Notes: generated by a model from the sequence alone, not told the origin. DNA of 27,239 bases from Rhodospirillales bacterium (GCA_016195145.1 JACQAF010000104.1:1-27239), one strand, 5' to 3'; positions 14,816 through 23,931 are shown, counted from the first letter of the stretch. Program-made: numbers and translations.

Positions 14816-16697
14816 CTATTGCGCCGTGCCGGCCTGCTGGCCGTCGGCGAACCAGAACGTATCGGGCCGGTATATCCCGAAAAAGGCGCCGGGATCCCAA
14901 TTGTAAATCCCCTCGACCGGAACGTTGCGCAGGCGGTTCGATGCGACCACCGGCTGCTTGACCCCGGCGACGAGGCCGATCGAATAAACCTGCGCGGCGT
15001 GAATTTCGAGCATCCGCCGCCAGATCCTCTCGCGTTCGGCCGGCGCGGTCGCCCGCGCCCAGGCGGCGTTGAGACGGGCCAGTTCCTGCGCCGCCGGATC
15101 GTCGACCGGCTCGCCGGAATTACCGCCGGTTTCCGCATACTGGCCCCATTTCGGCCATTGCAAGTGCTGCTGCGAAGTGGGCGCCAGTTCCTCGGGGCTG
15201 AACCGGGGCGTCGCCAGCCCGTTCTCGAGGCCGGCCCAGATCGACATCATTGTCTCGCCAGCGAAGATCCGGTTGCGGAATACTTCGCGTTGCGACGGTT
15301 TCGAGAACAGCTTGACCCCCGCCTCGAACCACGAATCGTGGATCAGCTCAAGGACGTCGGTCTGCTCCGTATCCTCGCCCGCCGTCTCGACGATGATTTG
15401 CAGCGGCCGCCCGTCGGGAAGCAGGCGCACGCCGCGCGAATCGCGGCGAGTCAGACCGATCTCGTCGAGCAGACGGTTGGCCTCCGCGAGATCGAACTTT
15501 GCCGCCGCGGCGCGATATTCGGGCCGATAGAGGGGGCTGCCCGGTAGCACGGTGTTGGCGCCCTCGATCGCCAGGCCGAAATAGACGACCTGATTGATCT
15601 CGTGACGGTTGATGGCGAGCGACAGCGCGCGCCGGAACCGGGCGTCACGATTGAGCGCCCGCCACGCCGGATCGACAACGTTGAGATTAGGATAAAGAGC
15701 GAGATGGGCGCCGCGTGCGGTATTCCACAGACGGACGGAGAAATCGTTGCGGCGCGACGCCTGGCGCAGGAACGTGTAGTTGTTGAACGTCAGGCCGCGG
15801 GCCTGCAGGTCGGCCTCGCTCGGCCAGCGAGACGACGACCCGGTCGATATAGGGCAGCTGCCGGCCCGCGCTGTCGACGCGATGGAAATAGGGATTGCGG
15901 CGGAAGACAAAACGGTCGGCGGGCGGGCGGGTCTGGATCACCCATGGCTCCAGGGTCGGCAGGTCGGGATTATCGTTGCGGTATTGGTTGTCGAGCCGGT
16001 TATGGAGCTGGGCCCAGTTGCGCACGCCCGCGCGGCGGGTTTCCTCCCTGATCTTGTGCAGATCGGCATAGCGCTCGTGATATCGCTTCAGATAATGCGC
16101 CGGGCGATAGATGTAGAGCGGCGACGGACCGGCGAGCGCCGGCAGGAAATAGGGGTTGGGCGCGTCCCAGCTATAGCGAATCGTGAGCGCGTCGAGAAAT
16201 TCGACCTTCGGCGGTTTGCCGTCGACCAGCAGAACTTTGGGCGGGCCGAGCGGCGAGGTGCGCGCGTTGTTGGCGACATCTTCCCACCAATAGCGGAAAT
16301 CTTCAGTGGTAAATGGCTCGCCGTCGGACCAGCGATGGCCGGCGCGCAGGCGCAAGGTAAAAATACGCTCGTCCTTGACGTCGACGCTTTCGAGAATGTC
16401 GGGCGTCAGGTTGAACTGGCGGTCGTACCCGACAAGGCGCGCATAGCCATAGACGACGAGCATGCGCACGTCCTGCGGCCGGCCGAAGATCATGCGCATT
16501 TCCCCGCCGTGCCGGCCAAGGGTCCAGCCGGGACCGCCGTCGCCCACGACCAGCGGCGTCTTGGGTAGCCGCAGCTCGATGGGCGGCAGCCGGCCTTGTG
16601 CCACTTCGGCGGCGAGCTCCGGCGGTTCGATCCAGGCGCGCGCCGGTCCGGCGGCGCACGCCACGATGGCCAGCAGCATGACGGTCAGGCGGATCAT
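14816..16697 (-). pseudogene. Peptide ABC transporter substrate-binding protein, frameshifted with apparent internal loss
   Basis: Two frames together make one extracellular solute-binding protein (SBP family 5). The first (16697 to about 15819) begins with a signal peptide MIRLTVMLLAIVACAAGPARA cleaved before Trp22 and runs through the SDGEPFTTEDFRYWW region to GRQLPYIDRVVVSLAE. The second (15817 to 14816) resumes at EADLQARGL and continues to the C-terminus. A +1 step, skipping one C at 15818, is needed to join them. From memory, relatives carry about 11 more residues between these two points (an xxLIPAKTxAG-like segment), so the simplest explanation is loss of about 32 nt, not a one-base error. 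As written the product would read out of frame and stop at 15687, losing half the protein. ATG 16697 overlaps the ATPase stop by ATGA. Alternatives are a sequencing or assembly error. Confidence 0.85.
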
Positions 16698-18508
16698 GCT
16701 GGCGCTCCCGCGAGGCGCAGGATTTCGTCGCGACCGGCCTTGCGGTCGGCGCGGACGAAATGCCCGTCGCCGAGGTCGACCAGATCGGGCTCGGTGGTCG
16801 CGTCGATGGTGAACGGCCATGGCCATGCGGCCGGGATCGAGGCGCGACCTTCCATCAACGCCGACAGATCGAGCCGCCGGTCGATCGACGGCTCGGGCAC
16901 GGCGGTAACCAGCGCCCGGGTATAGGGGTGGATCGGCCGATGAAACAGAACCCGCCGCGGCGCAAGCTCGACCAGGCGGCCGGCGCACATCACCGCGATG
17001 CGTTCGGCGACGTAATCGACCACGGCGAGGTTGTGCGAGATGAACAGATAGGTGAGTCCCAGTTTTTCCTTGAGATCCTGAAGGAGATTGAGGATCTGCG
17101 CCTGGATCGACACATTGTGCGGATAGCGGTTGAGAACGCGCGCGTCGAGCCCGACGAGCTGCATCAACTCGCGTACCGTCTCGGCGCGCGTCGCCGCGTC
17201 GCCGATACGATGGATGACCAGCGGCTCGCTGATGATGTCGAACACGGTCATCCGCGGGTTGAGCGAGCTATAAGGGTCCTGAAAGATGAACTGGATCTTG
17301 CGACGGAAGGCGACCAGTTCGTCCTCGTTGAGGGCGAACACATCGCGGCGGCGGCCGTGGTCGTTAAATGTAACCGTGCCGGCGTCGGCGCTCAGCGCGC
17401 GCAGCAGCATCTTCGACAGCGTCGTCTTGCCGCAGCCGCTTTCGCCGACCAGCCCGAGGCACTCGCCGCGACGGATGTCGAAGCTCACGTCGTCAACGGC
17501 AAGCACCGATTCGCCTTGCCCGGCGCCGAACCAGCCGCTCTTGCGGATCGAGAAACTCTTGCGGAGGTGCTGCACGGACAGAAGCGGCCCGGCCGCGTCG
17601 GCGCCCGCCGGCCACGGATCCTTGGCGGCGAGCAGATGGCCGGTTTCCGATTTGATCTCGCGCAAGGGTACGAGGCGCTCGCCCGGCGCCATGTCGAAGC
17701 GCGGCACGGCGCGCAACAGCGCCTTGAGATAGGGATGTTGCGGGCGACGGAAGATATCGTCGCGCATGCCGGCTTCCATCACCTTGCCGCGATACATGAC
17801 GACGATTTCTTCAGCCATGTTGGCGACGACGCCGAGATCGTGGGTGATGAGCAGGATCGCCATGCCGAGATCGGCCTGGAGGTCCCGCAGCAGCTTGAGG
17901 ATTTGCGCCTGGATAGTGACGTCGAGCGCGGTCGTCGGCTCGTCGGCGATCAGCAGGGCCGGCCGGCAGACCAGCGCCATGGCGATCATCGCCCGCTGGC
18001 GCAGGCCGCCCGACAGCTCGAACGGATAGGTCGACATCGCCTTGCGCGGGTTGGGGAAGCCGACCCGCTTCAGCATGTCCTCGACGATGGCGCGGCCTTC
18101 GGCCTTGTCGACCTGGCGGTGAAGGTGCAACGCCTCGCTGATCTGGTCGCCTACGGTGTGCAACGGAGAAAGCGAGGTCATCGGCTCCTGGAAAACGATC
18201 GAGATGCTGCCGCCGCGAATGGCGCGCATCGCCGCGCCGTCGGGATCGAGGCGCGAGATATCGGCGATCTTGCCGTTCTGCCGCGGATCGGCGAACAGGA
18301 TCTCGCCGCGCGCGATGCGGCCGACGCGCGGCAGGATGCCCATGATCGCCTGGCTGATCACCGACTTGCCGGAACCGGATTCGCCGACCACCGCGACGGT
18401 CGAACCGGGGCGTACGCGAAAGCTTACCCCGTCGACCGCACCGACGACGCTGTCGTGCACGGCGAACTCGATGGCCAGGTCGTTGACGCGCAGCAGATCG
18501 CCGGTCAT
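16694..18508 (-). CDS. Dual-domain peptide ABC importer ATPase (YejF-like) with damaged second ATPase domain
   Basis: 604 residues, two fused nucleotide-binding domains. Domain 1 is complete: Walker A GESGSGKS (42-49), signature LSGGLRQR (165-172), Walker B LLIADE (185-190). Domain 2 has Walker A GESGCGKT (355-362), a Q-loop FQDPYSSLNP, then RYPH (461-464) jumps directly to NVSIQAQILN. Family members have about 32 more residues here, carrying the LSGGQRQR signature, Walker B and the DEPVSALD loop. The frame is kept, so the loss is in-frame (about 96 nt, junction near 17114-17117). Without the signature and the catalytic Glu, domain 2 cannot hydrolyse ATP in the normal way; domain 1 alone might support little or no transport. 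ATG 18508 overlaps the small membrane protein gene, and the stop overlaps the binding-protein start. Confidence 0.9.
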   Translation of the reverse strand: MTGDLLRVNDLAIEFAVHDSVVGAVDGVSFRVRPGSTVAVVGESGSGKSVISQAIMGILPRVGRIARGEILFADPRQNGKIADISRLDPDGAAMRAIRGGSISIVFQEPMTSLSPLHTVGDQISEALHLHRQVDKAEGRAIVEDMLKRVGFPNPRKAMSTYPFELSGGLRQRAMIAMALVCRPALLIADEPTTALDVTIQAQILKLLRDLQADLGMAILLITHDLGVVANMAEEIVVMYRGKVMEAGMRDDIFRRPQHPYLKALLRAVPRFDMAPGERLVPLREIKSETGHLLAAKDPWPAGADAAGPLLSVQHLRKSFSIRKSGWFGAGQGESVLAVDDVSFDIRRGECLGLVGESGCGKTTLSKMLLRALSADAGTVTFNDHGRRRDVFALNEDELVAFRRKIQFIFQDPYSSLNPRMTVFDIISEPLVIHRIGDAATRAETVRELMQLVGLDARVLNRYPHNVSIQAQILNLLQDLKEKLGLTYLFISHNLAVVDYVAERIAVMCAGRLVELAPRRVLFHRPIHPYTRALVTAVPEPSIDRRLDLSALMEGRASIPAAWPWPFTIDATTEPDLVDLGDGHFVRADRKAGRDEILRLAGAPA

Positions 18509-19017
18509 GTCGCGCCCTGCTCCGGCGGCGGATACTCGATGCCCAGCGCGCCGAAATTGGCCAGCGTCGCCGCCGACAGTTCGAGACGGTTGTTCCGGGC
18601 GGCGACGGCCGCGCGGAGGGCAATGTCAGCGAAACCGTCGAGCGCCGAATCGACGCGGATCGTCTCGCCGTCGTAGCCGCCAGCCCCGCGCAGGGTCAGC
18701 TGCATCCAGCCCTCGCCTCGGTCGCCGCGGGTCGAATAGAAGCTGAGCTTGACCGAGCGCAGCTTCGACCATGCGAGGCTGGCGCGGCGCGGACCGGCGA
18801 GCGATATCCGCTCCGGCCCAAATTCAAGCCGCGCCGCGTGACGTATCCAGGTCCGCGCGGCGAAAACCGCGAACAGGCCGGCGAGCGGCGCCAACACATA
18901 TTGAGCGACCGACCCGAGGGGCGCAATCGTCGCCGGCCCAGCGGTAAGGGCAAAGCCGATACCGGCCCGCATGTAATCCCCGACCAGGGCGCGCGGCGTG
19001 TAGCGATAGACGATCAT
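18505..19017 (-). CDS. Small membrane protein, two N-terminal helices and a PH-like soluble tail (unrecognised)
   Basis: 170 residues. Two hydrophobic helices (about 16-36 and 39-58) are followed by a basic loop and a beta-rich cytosolic part (RLEFGPERISLAG, SLAWSKLRSVKLSFYS, WMQLTLRG) reminiscent of bacterial PH-like domains attached to membrane anchors. No enzymatic motif is seen. The ATG at 19017 overlaps the deacetylase stop, and its stop overlaps the ATPase start, both by ATGA, so it physically links the glycan genes to the ABC importer genes. A longer frame to 19104 is less likely, because it would cover the deacetylase 3' end. Confidence 0.7.
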   Translation of the reverse strand: MIVYRYTPRALVGDYMRAGIGFALTAGPATIAPLGSVAQYVLAPLAGLFAVFAARTWIRHAARLEFGPERISLAGPRRASLAWSKLRSVKLSFYSTRGDRGEGWMQLTLRGAGGYDGETIRVDSALDGFADIALRAAVAARNNRLELSAATLANFGALGIEYPPPEQGAT

Positions 19018-19772
19018 GCGCCCCCGAAGATGGCGCGCGGGTCGAGATAGCGCGTCGTTGGATGGGCTGCTGTGCGGGCGAGAAAGCGGTCGGTGAACGC
19101 CCATGCCGCCTCGTCATGCGCCAGATGATGAGTGAGCAGGCCGGTCGGCTCGGCCGCATCGACGCGGCCTTCGCGCCGGGCGGCGAGATGGGCGACGGCA
19201 AGGGCGAGCGATGGGGCCTCGCCGAGAAAAGCCCGGGTCGTTGTCCATTCCATGATGTCGATATGCGTATTGACCTGCACCAAGCCGGGAATTGTGCCAC
19301 GGCGCGGATTGTGGGTCGACAGTCCGCTATACCCAGCCTGCGGCAGGGCGCGGGCGAGTTCGGGGACGATGCGGTTATGGGGCGGGACCAGCATTTTAAG
19401 CCAACTTGCGCCGAACAGACGGTCGAGCGCAATCATGCCGCGGGCCAGCTCGCCCAGGACGAAGGCGACCGGACGGTCGGCGCCGAGTTCGGCCTTGGGC
19501 CGGCCGGGTGGGGCGTGGTTGAGATGGGCCCAGCCATGCTGGACGACCGTCACATCCGGCGCGCCGGCCAGATGCACGGCCAGCGCCGGTTCGGCGCGCG
19601 CCGGAATGACGGCGAGCGCCACGGGTATCCTGTGCCGGCGATGGAAGTCGAGCAGCCGGTCGAGCGCCAACGTGGGGGCGACGGCATCATCGTCGCGCCA
19701 CCAGAAAGTGGCGGTTTTCCCGGCCGCCCGCCAGGCATCGAGCTCGCGGTCGAGATCGTCCCACCCGCTCAT
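19014..19772 (-). CDS. NodB-like polysaccharide deacetylase-family protein
   Basis: 252 residues. The NodB fold is suggested by WWRDDDAVAPTLALDRLLDF, where RDDD stands in for the TFDDG metal motif, by QHGWAHLNH (about 92-100) supplying the two metal-binding His, and by the later VPPHNR and HLAHDE segments. Family enzymes remove N- or O-acetyl groups from glycans. It has no signal peptide, so it may act on a cytosolic lipid-linked intermediate before export. ATG 19772 overlaps the stop of the preceding glycosyltransferase (ATGA); an upstream ATG at 19799 is disfavoured for that reason. The substituted motif 1 makes the exact reaction uncertain. Confidence 0.75.
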   Translation of the reverse strand: MSGWDDLDRELDAWRAAGKTATFWWRDDDAVAPTLALDRLLDFHRRHRIPVALAVIPARAEPALAVHLAGAPDVTVVQHGWAHLNHAPPGRPKAELGADRPVAFVLGELARGMIALDRLFGASWLKMLVPPHNRIVPELARALPQAGYSGLSTHNPRRGTIPGLVQVNTHIDIMEWTTTRAFLGEAPSLALAVAHLAARREGRVDAAEPTGLLTHHLAHDEAAWAFTDRFLARTAAHPTTRYLDPRAIFGGA

Positions 19773-20929
19773 GCGCGCACGCTCCGCTCGGCGAGCCATA
19801 GGGTGACAAAGCGCGCCGTTTCCTCGGCGCCGTCGAGGCGAACGGCGTCCGCTTCGGGCCGGGGCGCGGCCATCGCAGCGGTAACGGCCGCAGCGAGCCG
19901 CGTGGGCGACAAGACGTTTTCGTCAACCACTTGCACCCAGCCGCGTTTTTCAAGGATGGCAGCGCGCTGGGCCTGTTCGGTTTCGCCGCCGCCGGCGAAG
20001 GGCACCAGCACGGCGCGCGCGCCGACCCGGATAATGTCGACCGCCGTGTTATAGCCGGCTTGCGAGATTGAGACGCGGGCGCGGGCGAGTAACGCCGGAA
20101 AATCGGCCCGGGCCGGCTCGATGATCACACGGTTTCGCCGCGCGGCAAGGAGGCGCTGGCGCCGATCGGCCGGTAGGTCCGGACCGAGCAGCAGGCGCCA
20201 GGTTCCGGTTGTCGCGGCCAGCAATTCGGCCGCGCCGAGCGCAGCCTCAAGCATGCGCATGCCGACCGCCCCGCCGCCGCATGAAACGACAATCTCGTCC
20301 ATACCGATGCCGGGTAGCGCCGGCGAACCCTCTGGTCCCGCGACATACCCGGTATAGATGAGACGGTCGGCGATGCATCCGGCGGCCGGAAAGCTGGCGG
20401 CGAGCTCGATCAATGCCGGATCGCCGTGCACGAGAACGCGGTCATAGTGCCTGTATACGCAGGCGAGCGTTTCCTCGATGCGTCGCGGATCGGATTTGGC
20501 GGCAAGAATGTCGCGCAGCGACACAAGGACCATGGGCCTGGTGGCGGCGGCCTGCGCGGCCTCAAGCAGGGGAGCTAGCTCGAAGGCCAGCATCCGGCGG
20601 CCGAAGGGATAAAGCTCGGTGATCAGGACATGCGGCCGGAGCGCGGCGAAGCGGGCAAGAAGGATATCGCGCCGCCGGGCGCGCCACGCCTCGTCGACCG
20701 GCTGCCCCGCCTCGTCAATCAGCGCCTTGAAGCTTGCATCCGCGGCCCGCGCCGGCGGGAGCTGGACAAGCCGCGCCGCGCCGATATCGAGAACCTGGAT
20801 CGGCGGGCCGCCGGAGACCAGCTCGACCTCCATGCCCGCCGCCGCCAGCGCTCGCGCGATCGCGCCGGCCCGGCGTAAATGGCCGGTACCGAGAAGGTGT
20901 TGAACGTGAATCAGAACGCGCGCGGTCAT
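19769..20929 (-). CDS. GT-B glycosyltransferase, COG4671/MurG-like
   Basis: 386 residues. The N-terminal HVQHLLGTGHLRRAGAIARAL is the glycine-rich loop shared by MurG-like and COG4671 predicted glycosyltransferases. The C-terminal lobe has SCGGGAVGMRMLEAAL and SQAGYNTAVDIIRVGARAVLVPF, the nucleotide-sugar-binding segment with the GGG(E) turn. The likely donor is a UDP-sugar; acceptor unknown. It starts at ATG 20929 overlapping the histidine phosphatase stop by ATGA, and ends overlapping the deacetylase start. It is a distant paralog of the gene at 23994-25253 at the head of the same run. Confidence 0.85.
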   Translation of the reverse strand: MTARVLIHVQHLLGTGHLRRAGAIARALAAAGMEVELVSGGPPIQVLDIGAARLVQLPPARAADASFKALIDEAGQPVDEAWRARRRDILLARFAALRPHVLITELYPFGRRMLAFELAPLLEAAQAAATRPMVLVSLRDILAAKSDPRRIEETLACVYRHYDRVLVHGDPALIELAASFPAAGCIADRLIYTGYVAGPEGSPALPGIGMDEIVVSCGGGAVGMRMLEAALGAAELLAATTGTWRLLLGPDLPADRRQRLLAARRNRVIIEPARADFPALLARARVSISQAGYNTAVDIIRVGARAVLVPFAGGGETEQAQRAAILEKRGWVQVVDENVLSPTRLAAAVTAAMAAPRPEADAVRLDGAEETARFVTLWLAERSVRA

Positions 20930-21513
20930 TTATCGACCAGGGAAAGGTTCAGCGTTTCGATACGCGGCGCGCCGTCGGGCGCAAGGGTGAAAATATGCAT
21001 GGCGTAGAAATCAAGCTTGTCGGACGAATCGCCGGTCATATCCCATCCTGTCGCGCACGCGTAAATTGCCCGAATGATCCCGCGATGGGTGACGGCGAGC
21101 GTCGGCATGCCGGCCGCGGCGATTTCGCCAAGGAGGGGCATGACGCGCGCCTGCACGTCGCGCGGACTTTCGCCGCCGGGCGGTCGAAAATCAAGGCCGC
21201 GCGCCTCGTTATCGGCGAGATCGGGCCCCAGCCGGTCGCGCAGCTCGGGCAGCGTCCGACCCTCGAACTCGCCCCAATCCATTTCCGCCAACCGGGGATC
21301 GAGCTGCGGGTCGAGGTCGAGCAGCCACGCCGTCACCACGCAACGGCGCAGGGGCGAGGCAAGCGACCGAAACCCCGCGACCTGCGGCGGCAGGGTGCGC
21401 CGCAACAGCATCTCGCGCGAAGCCTCGGAAATCGCGATATCGGCGCGACCCTGCAGCCGCCGGGCGGCGTTCCAGTCGGTCGGCGCATGACGCAGCAAGG
21501 CGAGGCGGGTCAT
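20926..21513 (-). CDS. Histidine phosphatase / phosphoglycerate mutase-family protein
   Basis: 195 residues. The catalytic LLRHAPTDWN (phospho-His motif RHxxT) lies at residues 5-14, SPLRR follows at about 53, the acid residue is in MDWGEFEG, and the second His is in AVTHRG. These are the RHG-family landmarks of cobC/gpmB-like phosphatases. Small members of this family dephosphorylate sugars or nucleotides. I set the start at ATG 21513, overlapping the GT4 stop by ATGA; the much longer frame reaching 22410 is antisense-like Arg/Ala-rich sequence lying over the GT4 gene and not coding. Its placement inside a glycosyltransferase run suggests a sugar-phosphate or polyprenyl-phosphate-linked substrate (inference). 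Confidence 0.87.
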   Translation of the reverse strand: MTRLALLRHAPTDWNAARRLQGRADIAISEASREMLLRRTLPPQVAGFRSLASPLRRCVVTAWLLDLDPQLDPRLAEMDWGEFEGRTLPELRDRLGPDLADNEARGLDFRPPGGESPRDVQARVMPLLGEIAAAGMPTLAVTHRGIIRAIYACATGWDMTGDSSDKLDFYAMHIFTLAPDGAPRIETLNLSLVDK

Positions 21514-22658
21514 GGTCGGCCCTGCTGCGCCGCAGTAATCACTGCATCGAGCGCCCGGCCGGCGACCGGCAGATCGTGCTCGGCGGCGACTTTGGCGAGA
21601 CTTGCCTCGGCCATCGCCCGCCGGCGGGCGGGATCGGCGAGGAGTTCGCCGACCAGGGCAGCAAAGGCGGCCGCATCGCGGGGCGGTGCGAACAGCCCGG
21701 TGCGTCCGTCGGCAACGATGTTCGGCCCGCCGCCGCTGCGCCCCGCCACCACCAGCAGGCCGGCGGCCTGCGCCTCCAGCAACGCCATGCCATAGGCTTC
21801 GTTGATCGCCGGCCAGACCAGAAGATCGCACGCGGCATAGATCGCCGGCATTGCGGCGGGTTCGATGCCCCCGGCGTAGTGGACGCGTTCGCCGAGGGGG
21901 GCGAGCGCCGCCTCGACTTCGGGCCGGGCTCGGCCGTCGCCGACGACGAGCAACCGCCATGGCCGGTCGGCCAATGTGGCCAAAGCCTCGCCGAGCAAGA
22001 TGTACGAAGCAAGCTTGTCGCCCGGGCGCATCATGCCGACGGCGAGCAGCCAGGGTCGGTCGGATTCGAGTCCATAGCGCCGGCCAACCGCGAGACGGTT
22101 GGCCGCCCGTTCGCGTGCTGCGCGGGCGAACGGCGTGGCGTTGAGAAACGGCTTGAGCCGATGAAGCCGGGCCGGATCGCTGAGCGCCGTCAGTACGCCA
22201 TCGTCGTCGGCCGGATTGAGCGATACGACGGCTAGCGCGCGCGCCAGCGCGGCGAGCGTCGCCTCGTGACCGAGGCTCCACGGCCCGCCCGCCCGCTTGG
22301 CGGCATGCGAGGCCTCGATCACCACATAGGGAATGGCGAGCTGGGCGGCGACGCGAGGACCGATCCAGTCGGGCGCCTTGTAATAGAGATGATAGGTCAC
22401 CCAGATGCACGGCCGTTGCGACAGCGGCCGACCGCGCAACCGGCCGATCAGCCGCGCCGCCAGCCGGCCGCCGATCTGGGCCAGCCGCATCTGGCGTTCG
22501 CCGTCGCCCGTGCCCTCGTAGCTGCGGAAGCGTGCCGCCAGTTCGACTTCGTGACCGGCAAGGCCGAGTGCGGCGACAATCATCTGCGCCATACGGCGAT
22601 CGCCCGAGGGCACGGGATGATCGGGCGGCTTCAGGGGGGCGTAGAAGGCGATCCGCAT
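21510..22658 (-). CDS. GT4-family glycosyltransferase
   Basis: 382 residues, GT-B fold. The N-terminal lobe opens MRIAFYAPLKPPDHPVPSGDRRMAQ with the Gly loop of this family. The C-terminal lobe has AVGMMRPGDKLASYILL, VVGDGRARPEVEAAL and the E-x7-E type motif in NEAYGMALLEAQAAG, then GRTGLFAPP. Such enzymes add a sugar from a nucleotide donor to a lipid-linked glycan or other acceptor at the cytosolic membrane face. The start at ATG 22658 follows the previous stop by one base (TGATATG), indicating coupled translation; a frame extending to 22709 would run back into the previous gene. Confidence 0.88.
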   Translation of the reverse strand: MRIAFYAPLKPPDHPVPSGDRRMAQMIVAALGLAGHEVELAARFRSYEGTGDGERQMRLAQIGGRLAARLIGRLRGRPLSQRPCIWVTYHLYYKAPDWIGPRVAAQLAIPYVVIEASHAAKRAGGPWSLGHEATLAALARALAVVSLNPADDDGVLTALSDPARLHRLKPFLNATPFARAARERAANRLAVGRRYGLESDRPWLLAVGMMRPGDKLASYILLGEALATLADRPWRLLVVGDGRARPEVEAALAPLGERVHYAGGIEPAAMPAIYAACDLLVWPAINEAYGMALLEAQAAGLLVVAGRSGGGPNIVADGRTGLFAPPRDAAAFAALVGELLADPARRRAMAEASLAKVAAEHDLPVAGRALDAVITAAQQGRP

Positions 22659-22659
22659 A

Positions 22660-23931
22660 TCACGCCGCCGGCAGCATACCCGGCGTCGCTGTGTCCTCGT
22701 CTGCGGCAAAACGCGCCGCCAACCGATCGATCCCGCGCTCCAACGGGAATTCCTGCCGTACGCGGTCTTCGCCGGTCCGTGCGAGGCGGGCGCGCAAGGG
22801 CAAGTCGGCGATCAGCCGGGCGAGCGCCGCGGTCAGCGCCGGCGGATCGCCGGCCGGGACGAGCAGGCCCGTTTTGCCGTTTTCGATCAGTTCGGGGATC
22901 GCCGACACGGCCGTTGCCACGACCGGACATCCCTGGCTTAGCGCCTCCAGCAGCACGTTGGGCAGGCCGTCGCGGTCGCCGTCGGCGGCGACGCGGCTGG
23001 CGAGCACGAACAGGTCCGCCACGCGATAGGCGCGCAAAACGCCGTCCTGGTCCTGAGCCCCGCGCCATTCAATGCGGGCATCGAGGCCCAGCCGTCGCGC
23101 CTGTTGTTTGAGCGGGTCGAGCAGCGGGCCGCCGCCGACATGGAGAAGCCGCCAATGGAGATCGGGCGGCAGGCGGGCCAGCGCGTCGAGAAGATCGGCG
23201 TAGCCCTTTTTCTCGACTGCCCGTCCGACCGAGACCAGCACCGCCGGGTTGGCCGGGTCGCGGCCGTCGCGCCCCGATGGCCGGCGCTCGGCCGGGGGAA
23301 AGCGCGCCGCGTCGAGGCCGTGATAAACAAGTTCGACCCTCGCCGGATCGCGGGCAAGGCTTGCCAGATGATCGCGTCCGCTGGCTGTGCAGGTGACGAC
23401 CCATTGCGCCTCGGCGAGTTTTTCCCGCTTCTCCCAATCCGGGGTGGTCCAGATGTCCTTGGCGTGGGCCGAGGCGCTCCACGGCAAGCCACGCAGGGTG
23501 GCCGCGTAGCGGGCGACCGACGCCGGGGTGTTAAGGAAATGGGCATAGAGATGCGCCACATCCGTCGGCATCTCCGCCGCCAGCACCAGGGCTTGGCCGA
23601 AACGGCGACCGCGATTGGGGGTCGGGTCGCGCATCAGGTCGCGCAGCCAACGTCCTCGCGCCGCCGGATAGCCGGGCAGGCGGCGGGCCCGCCGCCAGCC
23701 GCGCCACACCCGCAAGGGCTCGCGCCACAGATATTCGGGCAGATAGACGATCGGTGCGCGCAGGGCGCGGTTGACCGCGTGAACCTTGCCGTCGGTCGGC
23801 TGGCGGAGCGAAAACAGGCGCAGGCGAAGCCCGCGTCGTTCGAGTGCGCCGAGTTCCTGGGCGATAAAGGTCTCGGAAAGCCGGGGCCAACCCTTGACGA
23901 TCACGGCAATGCTGCGCGGGAAATCGGCCAT
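22660..23931 (-). CDS. GT4-family glycosyltransferase (exopolysaccharide type)
   Basis: 423 residues. It starts FPRSIAVIVKGWPRLSETFIAQEL, the KGYPRLSETFI-type opening of colanic-acid WcaL-like and related exopolysaccharide transferases. The middle has LYAHFLNTPASVARYAA and SAHAKDIW. The C-terminal lobe has VGRAVEKKGYADLLDAL, the donor-site motif DGLPNVLLEALSQGCPVVAT and NGKTGLLVPAGD. It lies 62 bp after the leading COG4671 gene and is coupled to the second GT4. Its role is addition of one sugar in a surface polysaccharide or glycolipid; donor and linkage cannot be read. Confidence 0.9.
   Translation of the reverse strand: MADFPRSIAVIVKGWPRLSETFIAQELGALERRGLRLRLFSLRQPTDGKVHAVNRALRAPIVYLPEYLWREPLRVWRGWRRARRLPGYPAARGRWLRDLMRDPTPNRGRRFGQALVLAAEMPTDVAHLYAHFLNTPASVARYAATLRGLPWSASAHAKDIWTTPDWEKREKLAEAQWVVTCTASGRDHLASLARDPARVELVYHGLDAARFPPAERRPSGRDGRDPANPAVLVSVGRAVEKKGYADLLDALARLPPDLHWRLLHVGGGPLLDPLKQQARRLGLDARIEWRGAQDQDGVLRAYRVADLFVLASRVAADGDRDGLPNVLLEALSQGCPVVATAVSAIPELIENGKTGLLVPAGDPPALTAALARLIADLPLRARLARTGEDRVRQEFPLERGIDRLAARFAADEDTATPGMLPAA

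Noticed and set aside
14279..15547. Plus-strand open frame of 422 codons opposite the permease and binding-protein genes
   Set aside because: Composition is Arg/Gln/Asp-rich antisense sequence without motif support; the minus strand encodes well-defined transporter proteins.
15805..15830. Programmed +1 ribosomal frameshift in the binding-protein gene
   Set aside because: No slippery sequence or stop-codon context is seen at the junction, and a segment expected in the family is also missing, so deletion or assembly error fits better.
16760..18676. Long open frame (638 codons) on the plus strand opposite the ABC ATPase
   Set aside because: It lies antisense to a clear ATPase gene, is rich in Arg/His/Ala with no family motif, and arises from the codon bias of the GC-rich opposite strand.
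21514..22410. N-terminal extension of the histidine phosphatase to 22410
   Set aside because: The extension lies over the GT4 gene in another frame and is Arg/Ala/Gly-rich without similarity; the RHxxT motif begins right after ATG 21513, which overlaps the GT4 stop as elsewhere in the run.
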